A model generated the notes under the pieces. The model worked only from the letters and a program-made list of their open reading frames with translations. It ran no database searches and was not told the origin of the DNA. Shown here in pieces: positions 52,341 to 61,186 of a DNA stretch of 64,000 nucleotides. Within the stretch, counting starts at the first letter, position 1; each line of letters begins with the position of its first letter. Source of the DNA: Comamonadaceae bacterium (lineage in GTDB: Bacteria; Pseudomonadota; Gammaproteobacteria; Burkholderiales; Burkholderiaceae_C); assembly GCA_947454955.1 (NCBI GenBank), contig CANGLW010000003.1:62001-126000 (forward strand), given 5' to 3'. A program made the translations under genes and the position numbers.

Positions 52341-55300
52341 ATGAACATCACGAGTTTCAAATCTTATTCGCCCAGTGACATGGCCAATTTGGCCGCCAGC
52401 GATCTGGCCAATGTGACGGCCGATGTGGCCAAAGGTTTGTCAAGCAACCAAATTCAAGCCCTGCAAAGCGATCAGGTGGCCGCCCTGTCTGGCGTGATTT
52501 TCAGTTTGAGCTCGCAGCAGATTGCAGCCTTCACGCCTTACCAGATCGAGTCAGGCTTGAGCACGGCCTCCATCGCGCAAGCCAGTGGCAAACAACTGCA
52601 GTCTTTGAGCAATTCGCAAGTGCAGGCCATGAGCGTGGACCAGATCAACGCCATCACCGACAGCAGCTTCAAAGATTTGACGGTCTCACAGGTCAAGGCC
52701 TTAACGGCCGATCAGCTCTTGGGCATGGATGCAGCGCAAATGAGCCAGATGAGCGTTCAGCAAGTCACCTCGCTCTCAGGCGAGCAGCTCGATGCGATTG
52801 GCAACTTGGGCAACAACATCAAGAACCTCTCGATCGCACAGTTCACGGCCTTGACCGATGCGCAAGTGGCCAGCATCGACCCGAGCCAAATCTCTCAAAT
52901 CACCCTGGCGCAATTGGGCACCTTGGGCGACCGGGTGAACCTGCTCAACGAAGACCAGGTGGCCCAGCTCAGCGCCTCGCAAACGCGCAGCCTGAGCGCA
53001 TCACAACTGACGGCTTTGGACACCGCAGGCACCTTGGCTGCCCTGTCGAACACCGCGGTGGCGGCCTTGCAAAAAACACAGCTGGCTGGCTTTGCCGGTG
53101 TGAGCCACATGACCGAAGCGCAACTGGGCGCCTTGTCTGGCAGCCAGGTGGGCTGGCTCTCGGCCACACAACTCAATGCCCTTAGCACCGACCAGGTGAG
53201 CGCTCTGAGCGCAGCGGGCGTTGGCAAGATCGCCAAAGACCAAGTGGCCAGTTTGTCCACCGCGTTTGTGGGCGCCTTGAGCACCACCCAAGTGGCCAAG
53301 TTCACCGCACCGCAGGTGAGCCAGCTCACCGCCGGACAACTGCAGGTGCTGGGCAATGAGCAGATCAGCAGCCTCTCCAGCAGCGCGGTGGGTGCATTGA
53401 CAGCCACACAAATAGACAGCCTGAGCGACACACAAATTCAAAGCCTGAGCGCCGGTCAAGCGGAGAAGCTTTCACGCGCAGCCATCGAATCGCTCAACGC
53501 CACGCAAGTGGGCAGCCTGACCTACGAATCGCTGGCCAAAGTGGCCAGCAAGCTCAAGGTCAACGCGGGTGGCAGCGTGAACCAGATCGCGGCACTCACC
53601 AACGATCAGGTGCAAAGCCTGAGCTATGGCAAGGTGGTCAACGGCGTGGCTGGGCCGAATGTGATTGGCAGTTTCACGGGCGCGCAAATCGCAGCCTTGG
53701 GCAGCAAGATTCAATCGTTCTCAACCGACCAGATGGGCGCCCTGACGCTCAATCAGGTCAAGGCCTTGACCACCGGCAACGGCGGCCAAATCGCCAGCTT
53801 AGACATCGACCAGATCGCAGCCATCAAGCCCGCTGCAGCGCGTGGTTTTACCGCCAGCCAAATTGCTCAGATGACCGCGCCTCAAGTGCGTGGTCTTTTG
53901 AGTGCTTCGACGGTGAACGGCAGCTCGCAATTGAGCAACACCCAACTTGCGGCCATCGACAAAGCGTTGATTGGCGTGCTGGACATGGGCACCTTGAGCA
54001 CCACCCAACTCAAAGCCTTGACGGGTGACCAAGTGGGCAAGCTCAGCAATGCGCAGCTTGGGCAACTCAGCACCGGCAACGCCGGCCAAATGCGTGCGCT
54101 CACCAGCACGCAACTGCAAAGCCTGAGCGCTGACCAGATCCGCGCTTTGGGTGATGCGCAAGTGGCTGACCTGAGCGACACCCAAGTACGCGCCTTCACC
54201 ACCACCCAAGTGCAAGCGCTTGAAGCCGCTGATGTGACGGCCCAGGGTGGCAACCTCACCGCCACCCAAACCCAAAGCCTGAGCGCCACACAAATCCAAG
54301 GCATCGGCACGGGCAACGGGCAATTGGGCGTGTTCACCAACGCGCAACTGCGCAACCTCACCAACACCCAAGTGCAAGCCCTGACCTACCAGCAAGTGGC
54401 GGGCTTGAGCAGTTCACAAATCCAGCAGTTCAGCGCGCAGCAGTTGGGCAACTTGAGCGCTGGCCAGGTGGCTGCGCTTGAAACCAGCGATGTCAGCAGC
54501 CTGCAGGTCAGCCAGGTGCGCGGCTTGCTCAGCACGCAGATGCAGGTCATGTCGTCTGCCCAAGTGCAGGCGCTGAGCACCGAGCAATTGCAGTCCTTGG
54601 ACAACAGCCAACTTGCCGCCATCTTGCCCAAGCTCTCGGCCACGCAGAACAACAACCAATTCGGCGCCTTGAGCAAATCACAGTTTGCCAACTTGACCGC
54701 CACGCAACTGAGCACTCTGAACAACGCGCAAATTGGCAAGCTCTCCACCGAGCAGATCCAATCGCTCAGCGGCGCACAACTCGGCGCCATCAGCATTCTG
54801 AGTGCCGACCAAACCAAGCTGCTCAGCGCTGCGCAACTGGCCGACAGCGACGCCAACCTGGGCTCGTTGACCTATGCCCAGGTCAACGCCTTGACCGACT
54901 TGCAAATCCAATCACTGAGCAGCAGCAAGCTGGGCGACATCGCCGTCAAAATGAGTGGCGCACAAATCGCTAACCTCAGCCCCGACCAGGTCTCGGGTTT
55001 GTCGATGTCCCAGCTCAACAACGGCCAGGTCGCGGCCTTGGGCGATGCCCAGTTGGCCATCCTCAGCAGCACACAGTTGACCGATTTGGGTGAGCGCGTG
55101 TCACGCATTTCCGCAGCCCATTTGGCCACCTTGGCGCCGCAACAAGTTGCAGCCCTCGACACCACGCAAATCACCGCGTTCACGGTGGACCAGGTCTCGG
55201 CGTTGACCGAACCGCAGTTGCGCAGCTTGAGCAACTCGCAAGTTCAAGCGCTGGTGTTCACCAACGGCAGCAACGACAACCAAATGACCGCACTTCGCCC

Positions 55301-55661
55301 CGATCAGGTGGGTCAACTCAGCGATGAGCAACTCGACACCGCTTCGACCAACACCATCAGCAGCTTCTCCAGCGCTCAGGTGGCCCAGCTCAGTGCCTCG
55401 CAACTCAATGGGCTGGATGCCTCGCAAATCAACGCCTTGACCAACGACCAGTTGGCCGAGATCTCAGCCAGCACGCTGGCCGGGCTGGACACCGCGGTCT
55501 TCAACACCTTCAGTGGCTCACAAGTGGCAGCTTTGTCTGAGAACCAAATTGCAGGGCTCTCAGACAGCTACATCGCAGGGCTCGACAGCAGCATCAAGTC
55601 GGCCTTCACCGCTGACCAGCAAGCGGTGATGACCCAGGCTCAGCGCGATGCTTTGATTTGA
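52341..55661 (+). CDS. Giant octapeptide-repeat protein of unknown function
   Basis: This 1106-residue protein is almost wholly built from an 8-residue repeat of the form [V/I/L]-x-x-L-[S/T]-x-x-Q, seen clearly in runs such as VQALTYQQ-VAGLSSSQ. Well over 100 units are present. At intervals of roughly 80-110 residues the array is broken by short Gly/Asn-rich loops (for example TGNGGQIA, GTGNGQLG, NGSNDNQM). There is no signal peptide, membrane segment or cysteine-rich domain, and no recognised catalytic motif. The pattern suggests an elongated solenoid, perhaps a secreted or surface fibre exported without an N-terminal signal. That is inference. The gene stands alone, flanked by nitronate monooxygenase and the coq7-like gene. 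Confidence 0.85.
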   Translation: MNITSFKSYSPSDMANLAASDLANVTADVAKGLSSNQIQALQSDQVAALSGVIFSLSSQQIAAFTPYQIESGLSTASIAQASGKQLQSLSNSQVQAMSVDQINAITDSSFKDLTVSQVKALTADQLLGMDAAQMSQMSVQQVTSLSGEQLDAIGNLGNNIKNLSIAQFTALTDAQVASIDPSQISQITLAQLGTLGDRVNLLNEDQVAQLSASQTRSLSASQLTALDTAGTLAALSNTAVAALQKTQLAGFAGVSHMTEAQLGALSGSQVGWLSATQLNALSTDQVSALSAAGVGKIAKDQVASLSTAFVGALSTTQVAKFTAPQVSQLTAGQLQVLGNEQISSLSSSAVGALTATQIDSLSDTQIQSLSAGQAEKLSRAAIESLNATQVGSLTYESLAKVASKLKVNAGGSVNQIAALTNDQVQSLSYGKVVNGVAGPNVIGSFTGAQIAALGSKIQSFSTDQMGALTLNQVKALTTGNGGQIASLDIDQIAAIKPAAARGFTASQIAQMTAPQVRGLLSASTVNGSSQLSNTQLAAIDKALIGVLDMGTLSTTQLKALTGDQVGKLSNAQLGQLSTGNAGQMRALTSTQLQSLSADQIRALGDAQVADLSDTQVRAFTTTQVQALEAADVTAQGGNLTATQTQSLSATQIQGIGTGNGQLGVFTNAQLRNLTNTQVQALTYQQVAGLSSSQIQQFSAQQLGNLSAGQVAALETSDVSSLQVSQVRGLLSTQMQVMSSAQVQALSTEQLQSLDNSQLAAILPKLSATQNNNQFGALSKSQFANLTATQLSTLNNAQIGKLSTEQIQSLSGAQLGAISILSADQTKLLSAAQLADSDANLGSLTYAQVNALTDLQIQSLSSSKLGDIAVKMSGAQIANLSPDQVSGLSMSQLNNGQVAALGDAQLAILSSTQLTDLGERVSRISAAHLATLAPQQVAALDTTQITAFTVDQVSALTEPQLRSLSNSQVQALVFTNGSNDNQMTALRPDQVGQLSDEQLDTASTNTISSFSSAQVAQLSASQLNGLDASQINALTNDQLAEISASTLAGLDTAVFNTFSGSQVAALSENQIAGLSDSYIAGLDSSIKSAFTADQQAVMTQAQRDALI

Positions 55662-55686
55662 TGGGTTTTGAAAAGACGGCGCGGTC

Positions 55687-56220
55687 TTAAACCCGCCGCG
55701 CCAACACCACCGCTGCGGCTGAGCCACTGCCCACCACAGCACACCAAGCGCGCAACCACCCAGGCACCTGGCCCGCCAGGGCCGCAGCCTCATCGCGGTG
55801 ATGGCATTCATCGGCTTGGCAGCGCAGCATCAAGGGCAACAAACCCTCGGGACCACCGTGCGTTTGCAGGTGGTCGATTTGCTGTTGGTAATGTTGATCG
55901 ACAAAGGTTTCCACCGCCGCAATGGTGGCGTAAACCGCGCGTCGGCCTAACAAGGCAGGCAACGCACCAGTGAGCCAACCCGCCAAACGCCAAGGCCCCA
56001 GCAATCGGCTGCGTTGCTGCGTTGGTAACCAAGCCTCAATCAGTTGCAGATGCTCAGCCTCGGTTTGGCCATGCGCTGTAGCAAAGCGCATCAACTCGGC
56101 ATCGCCTCGCCATGCCGCCACGGTGGCAATGCCGCGGTAGATGAACACCGCGCCGGTTTCACCGGCGTGGTCAGACCGCAGCTCGCGCTTGAGGTAATTT
56201 GAAAACACCTGTTCTGTCAC
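55687..56220 (-). CDS. coq7: Demethoxyubiquinone hydroxylase (Coq7-like, diiron)
   Basis: This is a ferritin-like diiron hydroxylase that would perform the C6 hydroxylation of ubiquinone synthesis. Metal-ligand patterns are SDHAGETGAVFIY, GQTEAEHLQLIE, AVETFVDQHYQQQ and CQADECHHRDEA. The likely start is a GTG at 56220 with AGGAG five bases before it; this GTG overlaps the TGA of the photolyase-like gene as GTGA. The frame is open to 56286, but the extra residues are photolyase-gene shadow. The resulting 177 residues are shorter than most Coq7, mainly at the N-terminus. Confidence 0.85.
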   Translation of the reverse strand: MTEQVFSNYLKRELRSDHAGETGAVFIYRGIATVAAWRGDAELMRFATAHGQTEAEHLQLIEAWLPTQQRSRLLGPWRLAGWLTGALPALLGRRAVYATIAAVETFVDQHYQQQIDHLQTHGGPEGLLPLMLRCQADECHHRDEAAALAGQVPGWLRAWCAVVGSGSAAAVVLARRV

Positions 56221-57416
56221 AACAACTCCTGGGCTTGCTTCAAGCCACGCGTGGCACGCGTCCACCATTGAGAAAAACTGCTGCAAGGCCGGTCCACTTT
56301 GGGGAACAGCGCGGGTGCAGCATCCAGTTCGACAAAAGTTTCAAGCCAAGGTGTGATGTGCGGGTCATCCACACTGCGGACCTGGGCTGCGCCAGCAAGC
56401 GCTTGGTGCAAACTCTGTTGATCGGCAAAGACGCAGTGACTGGCGACCTCACGCATGGACGCATCCACCCAACGCCACCGGCGCTCAGGCCACGGCCAAC
56501 GGGCGTGGTGCTCATGCAGATAAACACCCAACACCAGGGCTGTGCTGGGGACATCCACCCCACGCAGCGCCCAAGGGTGCACCAGCCACACCTCACGCCC
56601 TTGCACCAACTGCGCTATGTCTTCCATAGCATCTAGGCCAATATCTGCAAGAGGTTCAGCGTGCAACGCTGGCTCTACAACGAGTTCGCCAATGACTTGA
56701 TGTGGCGCAGCAAAAGCCTGCCGTGCGCCGCGCGCGATCTGGTCCAGATCATCGTAAGACCTGTCAAGCACCGAGCCTGGGCTGTGCCAAATCGGTGGTG
56801 CAAAGCGCGCCACATTGTCTGCGTTAAACAAATACGGCTTGCTGCTGCCAGTGCCCGCCACCCACTGCCAACTCAGGTGGTTGCTGCCCAAGTCACCATC
56901 GAACAAATGCGCCACCATCCAGTCAGCCCCTGCGCGCCAATGCACGCGCCGCAGATGCACCACATAACTGGCCAGCCACATGCGGGCATGGTTGTGCAAG
57001 GTGCCTGTGGCGTAGAGCGTGCGGACCGCCATGTCGATCACCGGCACACCAGTGCGACCCTCGCGAATGTCTGCAGGTAGTTCTGGGGCGTAAGCCTCAT
57101 CTGGCAAGGGTCCAGCATGCAAAGACTGCGCAATACCCTGCCCGTGATGCGACCAAGCGTGGCGAAAAAACTCACGCCAACCGAATTCGTAAACCAGCTT
57201 GTGCTGAATGTCTAAGGACTCATCAGCCAGCAGATGCGTGAGCACCTCGCGCAATGTCAGCACCCCATGGGTGATGTAAGGCGACAAACGTGTGACGGCG
57301 CCCTCCAGGTGGTTGCGGGTGCGTGCATAAGCCTCGGGCTGCACCGCGTCCATGCGTGCACGTGCAGCGGCTTGACCGGGCCAGGCGTCAAGCCCACTGA
57401 AGTCGCTCAAGCTCAT
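56217..57416 (-). CDS. Photolyase/cryptochrome-like protein with rearranged domain order
   Basis: The 399-residue protein begins at once with the FAD-binding helical domain of photolyases: TRLSPYITHGVLTLREVL, YEFGWREFFRHAW, TLHNHARMWLASYVVHLRRV and DLGSNHLSWQWVAGTGSS. The N-terminal alpha/beta antenna domain is missing. Instead a C-terminal part (about 275-390; VWLVHPWALRGVDVPS, RWRWVDASMREVASH, CSSFSQWWTRATRG) looks like a degenerate alpha/beta domain moved to the end. Light-dependent DNA repair or sensing is inferred from the FAD domain only. It overlaps the genes on both sides by four bases. Confidence 0.8.
   Translation of the reverse strand: MSLSDFSGLDAWPGQAAARARMDAVQPEAYARTRNHLEGAVTRLSPYITHGVLTLREVLTHLLADESLDIQHKLVYEFGWREFFRHAWSHHGQGIAQSLHAGPLPDEAYAPELPADIREGRTGVPVIDMAVRTLYATGTLHNHARMWLASYVVHLRRVHWRAGADWMVAHLFDGDLGSNHLSWQWVAGTGSSKPYLFNADNVARFAPPIWHSPGSVLDRSYDDLDQIARGARQAFAAPHQVIGELVVEPALHAEPLADIGLDAMEDIAQLVQGREVWLVHPWALRGVDVPSTALVLGVYLHEHHARWPWPERRWRWVDASMREVASHCVFADQQSLHQALAGAAQVRSVDDPHITPWLETFVELDAAPALFPKVDRPCSSFSQWWTRATRGLKQAQELL
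56614..56630. repeat. 17-nt palindromic element, perfect copy in the photolyase-like gene
   Basis: GCTAT-GTCTTCC-ATAGC with perfect arms. It encodes part of the linker between the FAD domain and the C-terminal domain (around residue 263). Confidence 0.7.
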
Positions 57417-57976
57417 GGGCTGGGGTAAAGCTGAGCCCCGAGCAACTGCCCTTGCGCGTTGACACGCACCAACACCATGTCACCCGAGCCGATGTTTTGC
57501 CCCATGAATTCTTGGATGTTCACATGGTGCGTGACCAGAATCAGCGCACGCGCGCCTTTGGCAGGCAAGGCTTTGGCAATGAAGTCTTGCAGCTGTTGAC
57601 GACTGGCAGAGGCCTTGTGGGGTTCATCAAAGAACGAAGCCAGGGCAGGCTCCACCGTGACCTTGCCGAACCGCAGCAACTCAGCCGTTTCTTGGCATCT
57701 GCACCAGATGCTGGTGTACACCGCAGCCTGGTCAACGCCTTGGGCTTTGAGCCACTGCCCTATACGTGTGGCTTGTTGTTGGCCCTCGTCATTGAGCACC
57801 CTTTGGGTCTCGCAGCGCGCCAGCGAGTACCCGGTAGGGTCACCCACGCCCGGGGCATAGGCGTGCCGCATCAAAAGCACGTGGTCTTTGGTTTTGAGCC
57901 GGTCGGAGAGTTCGCTGGCTTGTGCGTGCTGGACCAAGCTGAGCACCAAGAACAAGCAAGTCAAAAACTTTTTCAT
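57413..57976 (-). CDS. Exported histidine phosphatase-family protein
   Basis: This 187-residue protein has a signal peptide (MKKFLTCLFLVLSLVQHAQA) and a histidine phosphatase fold with the RHG-like motif LLMRHAYAPGVGDP and the second histidine in LILVTHHVNIQEFMG. Such proteins remove phosphate from small substrates; here it would act in the periplasm. The ATG at 57976 is inside a longer open frame to 58039 that overlaps the DCC gene. It overlaps the photolyase-like gene by four bases. Confidence 0.85.
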   Translation of the reverse strand: MKKFLTCLFLVLSLVQHAQASELSDRLKTKDHVLLMRHAYAPGVGDPTGYSLARCETQRVLNDEGQQQATRIGQWLKAQGVDQAAVYTSIWCRCQETAELLRFGKVTVEPALASFFDEPHKASASRQQLQDFIAKALPAKGARALILVTHHVNIQEFMGQNIGSGDMVLVRVNAQGQLLGAQLYPSP

Positions 57977-57978
57977 GG

Positions 57979-58383
57979 TCAGCCCTTGGCTTGTTTGAGC
58001 GCACGACGCTTGACCCAACGCTGCATGGCAGGACGCCAACGCAAGAACACATCGTATGCAGCGTTCATCACGGTCATGGCACCCGGCAAGCGACTGAGTG
58101 TGGCCAAGTGCCGCCAGCCGGGCAACTGCGCCCAGAGGTGCACAAAAGCAGGCGCACCATCGAGCAACTCGCCTTGGGCTGTGCGGACATGAAAGCGCTG
58201 CATCAACTGTTGCTGCGTGGTTCCAGGTGGCAGCGATTGATGGGGGTCAGACACATCCACCCAAGCCATAGCCTGCAGGGGTTGCAGCTTGCGGTAAAGC
58301 TCAATTTCTTTGGTGCACAACGGGCATGAGCCGTCATACATGACGCTGACGCAGGCAGGCTGTGTAGGGGAAGACATACGCAC
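57979..58383 (-). CDS. DCC-family (DUF393) thiol-disulfide oxidoreductase-like protein
   Basis: The 134-residue product (MRMSSPTQPACVSVMYDGSC...) carries the family motif YDGSCPLCTKEI near the N-terminus and a DAPAFVHLW-like segment (DGAPAFVHLWAQLPG). DUF393 proteins are thioredoxin-related, but their reaction is not established. It lies two bases before the histidine phosphatase gene and starts the photolyase-coq7 operon. Confidence 0.85.
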   Translation of the reverse strand: MRMSSPTQPACVSVMYDGSCPLCTKEIELYRKLQPLQAMAWVDVSDPHQSLPPGTTQQQLMQRFHVRTAQGELLDGAPAFVHLWAQLPGWRHLATLSRLPGAMTVMNAAYDVFLRWRPAMQRWVKRRALKQAKG

Positions 58384-58467
58384 AATTTAGCAGTGATCTG
58401 CGAGCATCACAGCCTATGCACAAATAACCATTCAGCGGTGCAGGTAGCACCGTCCTGATCGAAGGGA

Positions 58468-59685
58468 TCAGCCTTTTTCCAAAGCCCCAGCAAACAATGC
58501 CATTGGAGCCGTGTAGAGACCGCGGCCTAACAAGCCATGAACACCATCAGCCGCCAAAATGCCGATGTTCACCAAGGGGGTGATGCCGGATTGATGGACT
58601 TTCCTCACGTCCAGGCCACACCTCACCTGTGCGTTGTCATAGGCCGGGTGAACAGCCGACAAGATGTTAAAACTCGTCTGCTCGTAGTTCACCGGCAAGT
58701 AATTGACCAAGGAGGCCAACACATCCGGCGAGTTGCTCACCATTTGGCCACCAAAGCCCATGGCATCCACCACCGCACTGTCACCCACCACGCCAGAAGC
58801 CATGATGTTCGCATCTTGGTGAGGGAAACGCGCGCCCACCGGTGGTGTGGCAGTGGCTGTGATCCACTTGCCAGGCTCACGGCCTACCGAGAAGCCAACC
58901 GTCTCACCATTCGCCCCCATGCGGTTAACTAAGCTGCAATGCGCCACGTCGTCGCAGGCTGACAAATAAAGGCGGCAGGCAGCCATCCACAGGGTGAGGA
59001 AAAATCCAGGCGAAGCCGTCATCATGGCCGAGAACTTATCGATAGCAACCTGGTCAACTTGGGCCGCCAAAAGTCTGGGTAGCAAAGCCTGGTGCAAGGC
59101 TGCTGTCGCAGCCAAAGTGCGCGAATGCAACTCATCACCCTGGGCCAGGGCCAAGTTAGCAACGGCCACCAAGTCGATCGGCGTATCAAGCGCTTGCTGT
59201 AAGAGCGACTTCAACTCACCGTCGCGGTAGACCATGCTGGACAAACAACCCAAGTCGCGTGAGCCAAAGCGAAGGTCAGGTGCAGGGCCACTGGCCAACA
59301 AAGACCACACGGGAGGAAGCACACCCGCAGCATCCGCCACCTCCACCATCGTTGAGGAAGGTGTGATCACCGCAGCCAAGGGCGTCACACAGCCATGGTC
59401 TTGTGCGGGCAAGAGCTTGAGCTGGCCGCTTTGAATCAATGCCTCAGCTTGGGCTTCATCAGTGGCCCAGCCTTCGTACATGCAACTCAACACCATCGAA
59501 GATCGGATGGCCCCCGGCGGGTTACAAGGGTCGGCCAGCGGCGGGCCAGCATGCAAGATGGTGTGGTCATCGAGCGTCAAAGCCTCAGCTGCGCTAACAA
59601 CGCGCGTCCACACGGGATGTGCCGCGAACATTCGCGCCAACGCATGTTGGTTAGCGGCTTGCACAAGCGACTCAAGGTGTTCCAT
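58468..59685 (-). CDS. DUF1116 (YlbE/YahG, AllG-like) protein, possible carbamoyltransferase
   Basis: This 405-residue protein matches DUF1116, the group that includes E. coli YlbE/AllG, part of oxamate carbamoyltransferase. Characteristic parts are LHAGPPLADPCNPPGAIRSSMVL, CMYEGWATDEAQAEALIQSG, QDHGCVTPLAAVITPSSTMVEV and a C-terminal RKVHQSGITPLVNIGILAADG. The usual partners FdrA/AllF and AllH are not in the window; instead it lies nine bases past a livF gene. A role in using a ureide-, oxamate- or amide-type nitrogen compound imported by that transporter is likely, but inferred. Confidence 0.75.
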   Translation of the reverse strand: MEHLESLVQAANQHALARMFAAHPVWTRVVSAAEALTLDDHTILHAGPPLADPCNPPGAIRSSMVLSCMYEGWATDEAQAEALIQSGQLKLLPAQDHGCVTPLAAVITPSSTMVEVADAAGVLPPVWSLLASGPAPDLRFGSRDLGCLSSMVYRDGELKSLLQQALDTPIDLVAVANLALAQGDELHSRTLAATAALHQALLPRLLAAQVDQVAIDKFSAMMTASPGFFLTLWMAACRLYLSACDDVAHCSLVNRMGANGETVGFSVGREPGKWITATATPPVGARFPHQDANIMASGVVGDSAVVDAMGFGGQMVSNSPDVLASLVNYLPVNYEQTSFNILSAVHPAYDNAQVRCGLDVRKVHQSGITPLVNIGILAADGVHGLLGRGLYTAPMALFAGALEKG

Positions 59686-59694
59686 GATCGTCCA

Positions 59695-60414
59695 CTAAAT
59701 GCCCATGTAGGCTTGTCGCACTTGCGGGTTCGATGCCAGCGCCTCGCAGGTTCCACTCAGGCTGACCTTGCCCGACTCGACCACAAAGGCATGGGCAGCG
59801 AGATCGAATGCCGTGAACACATCCTGCTCAATCAACAAAATCGACAAGCCCGTCTGGTTCACACTGCGCAAAGCAGAGCACAGGCTTTCCACCGCCAGCG
59901 GCGCCAAACCCAAAGACAATTCATCAATCATCAACAAGGATGGGCGCGACATGATGCCCCTACCAATCGCGCACATTTGTTGCTCGCCACCCGACATGGT
60001 GCTGGCGTCTTGGTTGCGACGGTCTTTGAGGATGGGAAAGAAATGGTAGATCTGTTCAAGATCATGCTCGATGTCCGCGCGCGGGGCGTTGCGGTGGTAG
60101 GCGCCGAGCAGCAGGTTGTCGCGCACCGACAAGCCTTTGAACAAACGACGTCCCTCGGGCACATGTGCAATGCCAGCCGACAAAACATCCGCTGGTGTGG
60201 CGCCGGTCAAATCGTGACCTTTGAACGTCACCGTACCGCTGCGTGCCTGTACCAAGCCCGAGAGGGTGCGCAACAGGGTGGACTTGCCAGCACCGTTCGA
60301 GCCCACGATGCACGTGATCTCGCCTTGCCGGACCTGTAAATCCACACCCCACAGCACCTGAACATCGCCATAACCAGCGGTCAGACCTTGAACTTCTAAG
60401 ATCATGTCAGACAT
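59695..60414 (-). CDS. livF: Branched-chain/amide-type ABC transporter ATPase LivF
   Basis: This is one of the two ATPases of a high-affinity ABC importer. The 239 residues include Walker A GSNGAGKSTLLRTLSG, signature MSGGEQQMCAIGRGI, and Walker B LLMIDELSLGLAPL. The start overlaps the end of livG by eight bases; an ATG three codons in (60405) is an alternative. The substrate may be an amino acid or an amide/urea-type compound, given the DUF1116 gene that follows. Confidence 0.93.
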   Translation of the reverse strand: MSDMILEVQGLTAGYGDVQVLWGVDLQVRQGEITCIVGSNGAGKSTLLRTLSGLVQARSGTVTFKGHDLTGATPADVLSAGIAHVPEGRRLFKGLSVRDNLLLGAYHRNAPRADIEHDLEQIYHFFPILKDRRNQDASTMSGGEQQMCAIGRGIMSRPSLLMIDELSLGLAPLAVESLCSALRSVNQTGLSILLIEQDVFTAFDLAAHAFVVESGKVSLSGTCEALASNPQVRQAYMGI

Positions 60415-61186
60415 GGCTCACCTCGCCGGACTGGGCGGTTTCGTCGGCCATCTTGGCGGCAAATTTGCTGCCCAAATAAGCCTCGATCACTTTCGGGTCG
60501 TTGGCGACCGCTTGCGGTTCGCCTTGCGCAATCAACTCGCCGTGGTGCAAGACCAGCAAGCGGTCACACAAAGAAAACACCACCTTCATCAAATGCTCGA
60601 TCAACATGATGGTGATGCCACGTGCTGCAATTTTTCTGATCAGCTCAATCGCATCCACGATCTCGGCACTGTTCAAACCGGCATTGACTTCATCGAGCAA
60701 CAAGACCTTGGGTTGCATGGCCAAAGATTTGGCCAACTCCAAACGCTTACGCGAAGGCAGTGTCAGGGACATCGCGCTTCGCTGCGCCAAGTCAGCCAGG
60801 CCCACAAACTCCAGGCAATCCAGCGCCTGAGCCATGGCTTCATCACGCGTCTTGGCAGGTCCAGCGAACAATGCGCCCGCCAAAACATTTTCAAGCACCG
60901 TCATTTGCGGAAAGGGTTGCACGATTTGAAAGGTACGCGCCAAGCCACGTCGTGATGCCTGGTATGGCCTTTGATCGGTGATGTCTTCTCCGTTGAAGCG
61001 AACTGTGCCGCCACTCGGTCTGAGCACGCCAGTCATCAAATTCACCAGCGTGGTTTTGCCCGCGCCATTCGGGCCGATCAAGCCAACAATTTGACCCGCC
61101 TCGAGACTGAACGACACCTTGCTCACGGCGGCTACGCCACCGAAATTTTTACTGAGTTGATCGACCTGCAACAAAGGCGTACTCAT
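60407..61186 (-). CDS. livG: Branched-chain/amide-type ABC transporter ATPase LivG
   Basis: This is the second ATPase of the importer, 259 residues. Walker A is GPNGAGKTTLVNLMTG and Walker B VLLLDEVNAGLNSAE. The signature region reads LTLPSRKRLELAKSLAM rather than LSGGQ, which is common in this LivG-type group. It overlaps livM by four bases. Confidence 0.93.
   Translation of the reverse strand: MSTPLLQVDQLSKNFGGVAAVSKVSFSLEAGQIVGLIGPNGAGKTTLVNLMTGVLRPSGGTVRFNGEDITDQRPYQASRRGLARTFQIVQPFPQMTVLENVLAGALFAGPAKTRDEAMAQALDCLEFVGLADLAQRSAMSLTLPSRKRLELAKSLAMQPKVLLLDEVNAGLNSAEIVDAIELIRKIAARGITIMLIEHLMKVVFSLCDRLLVLHHGELIAQGEPQAVANDPKVIEAYLGSKFAAKMADETAQSGEVSHV

Noticed and set aside
52341-55661. Possible CRISPR or tandem DNA repeat
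   Set aside because: The DNA is repetitive only because of the octapeptide code. Units diverge in sequence and have no spacers of constant length.
58455-58471. Hairpin CTGATC-GAAGG-GATCAG followed by a T-run on the plus strand
   Set aside because: It would terminate plus-strand transcription, but no plus-strand gene precedes it, and on the minus strand there is no T-run after the stem. It also overlaps the DUF1116 stop codon.
59040-59056. Sequence near GATAGC resembling the 17-nt palindrome
   Set aside because: The left arm does not match GCTAT at the required distance, so it is probably chance.
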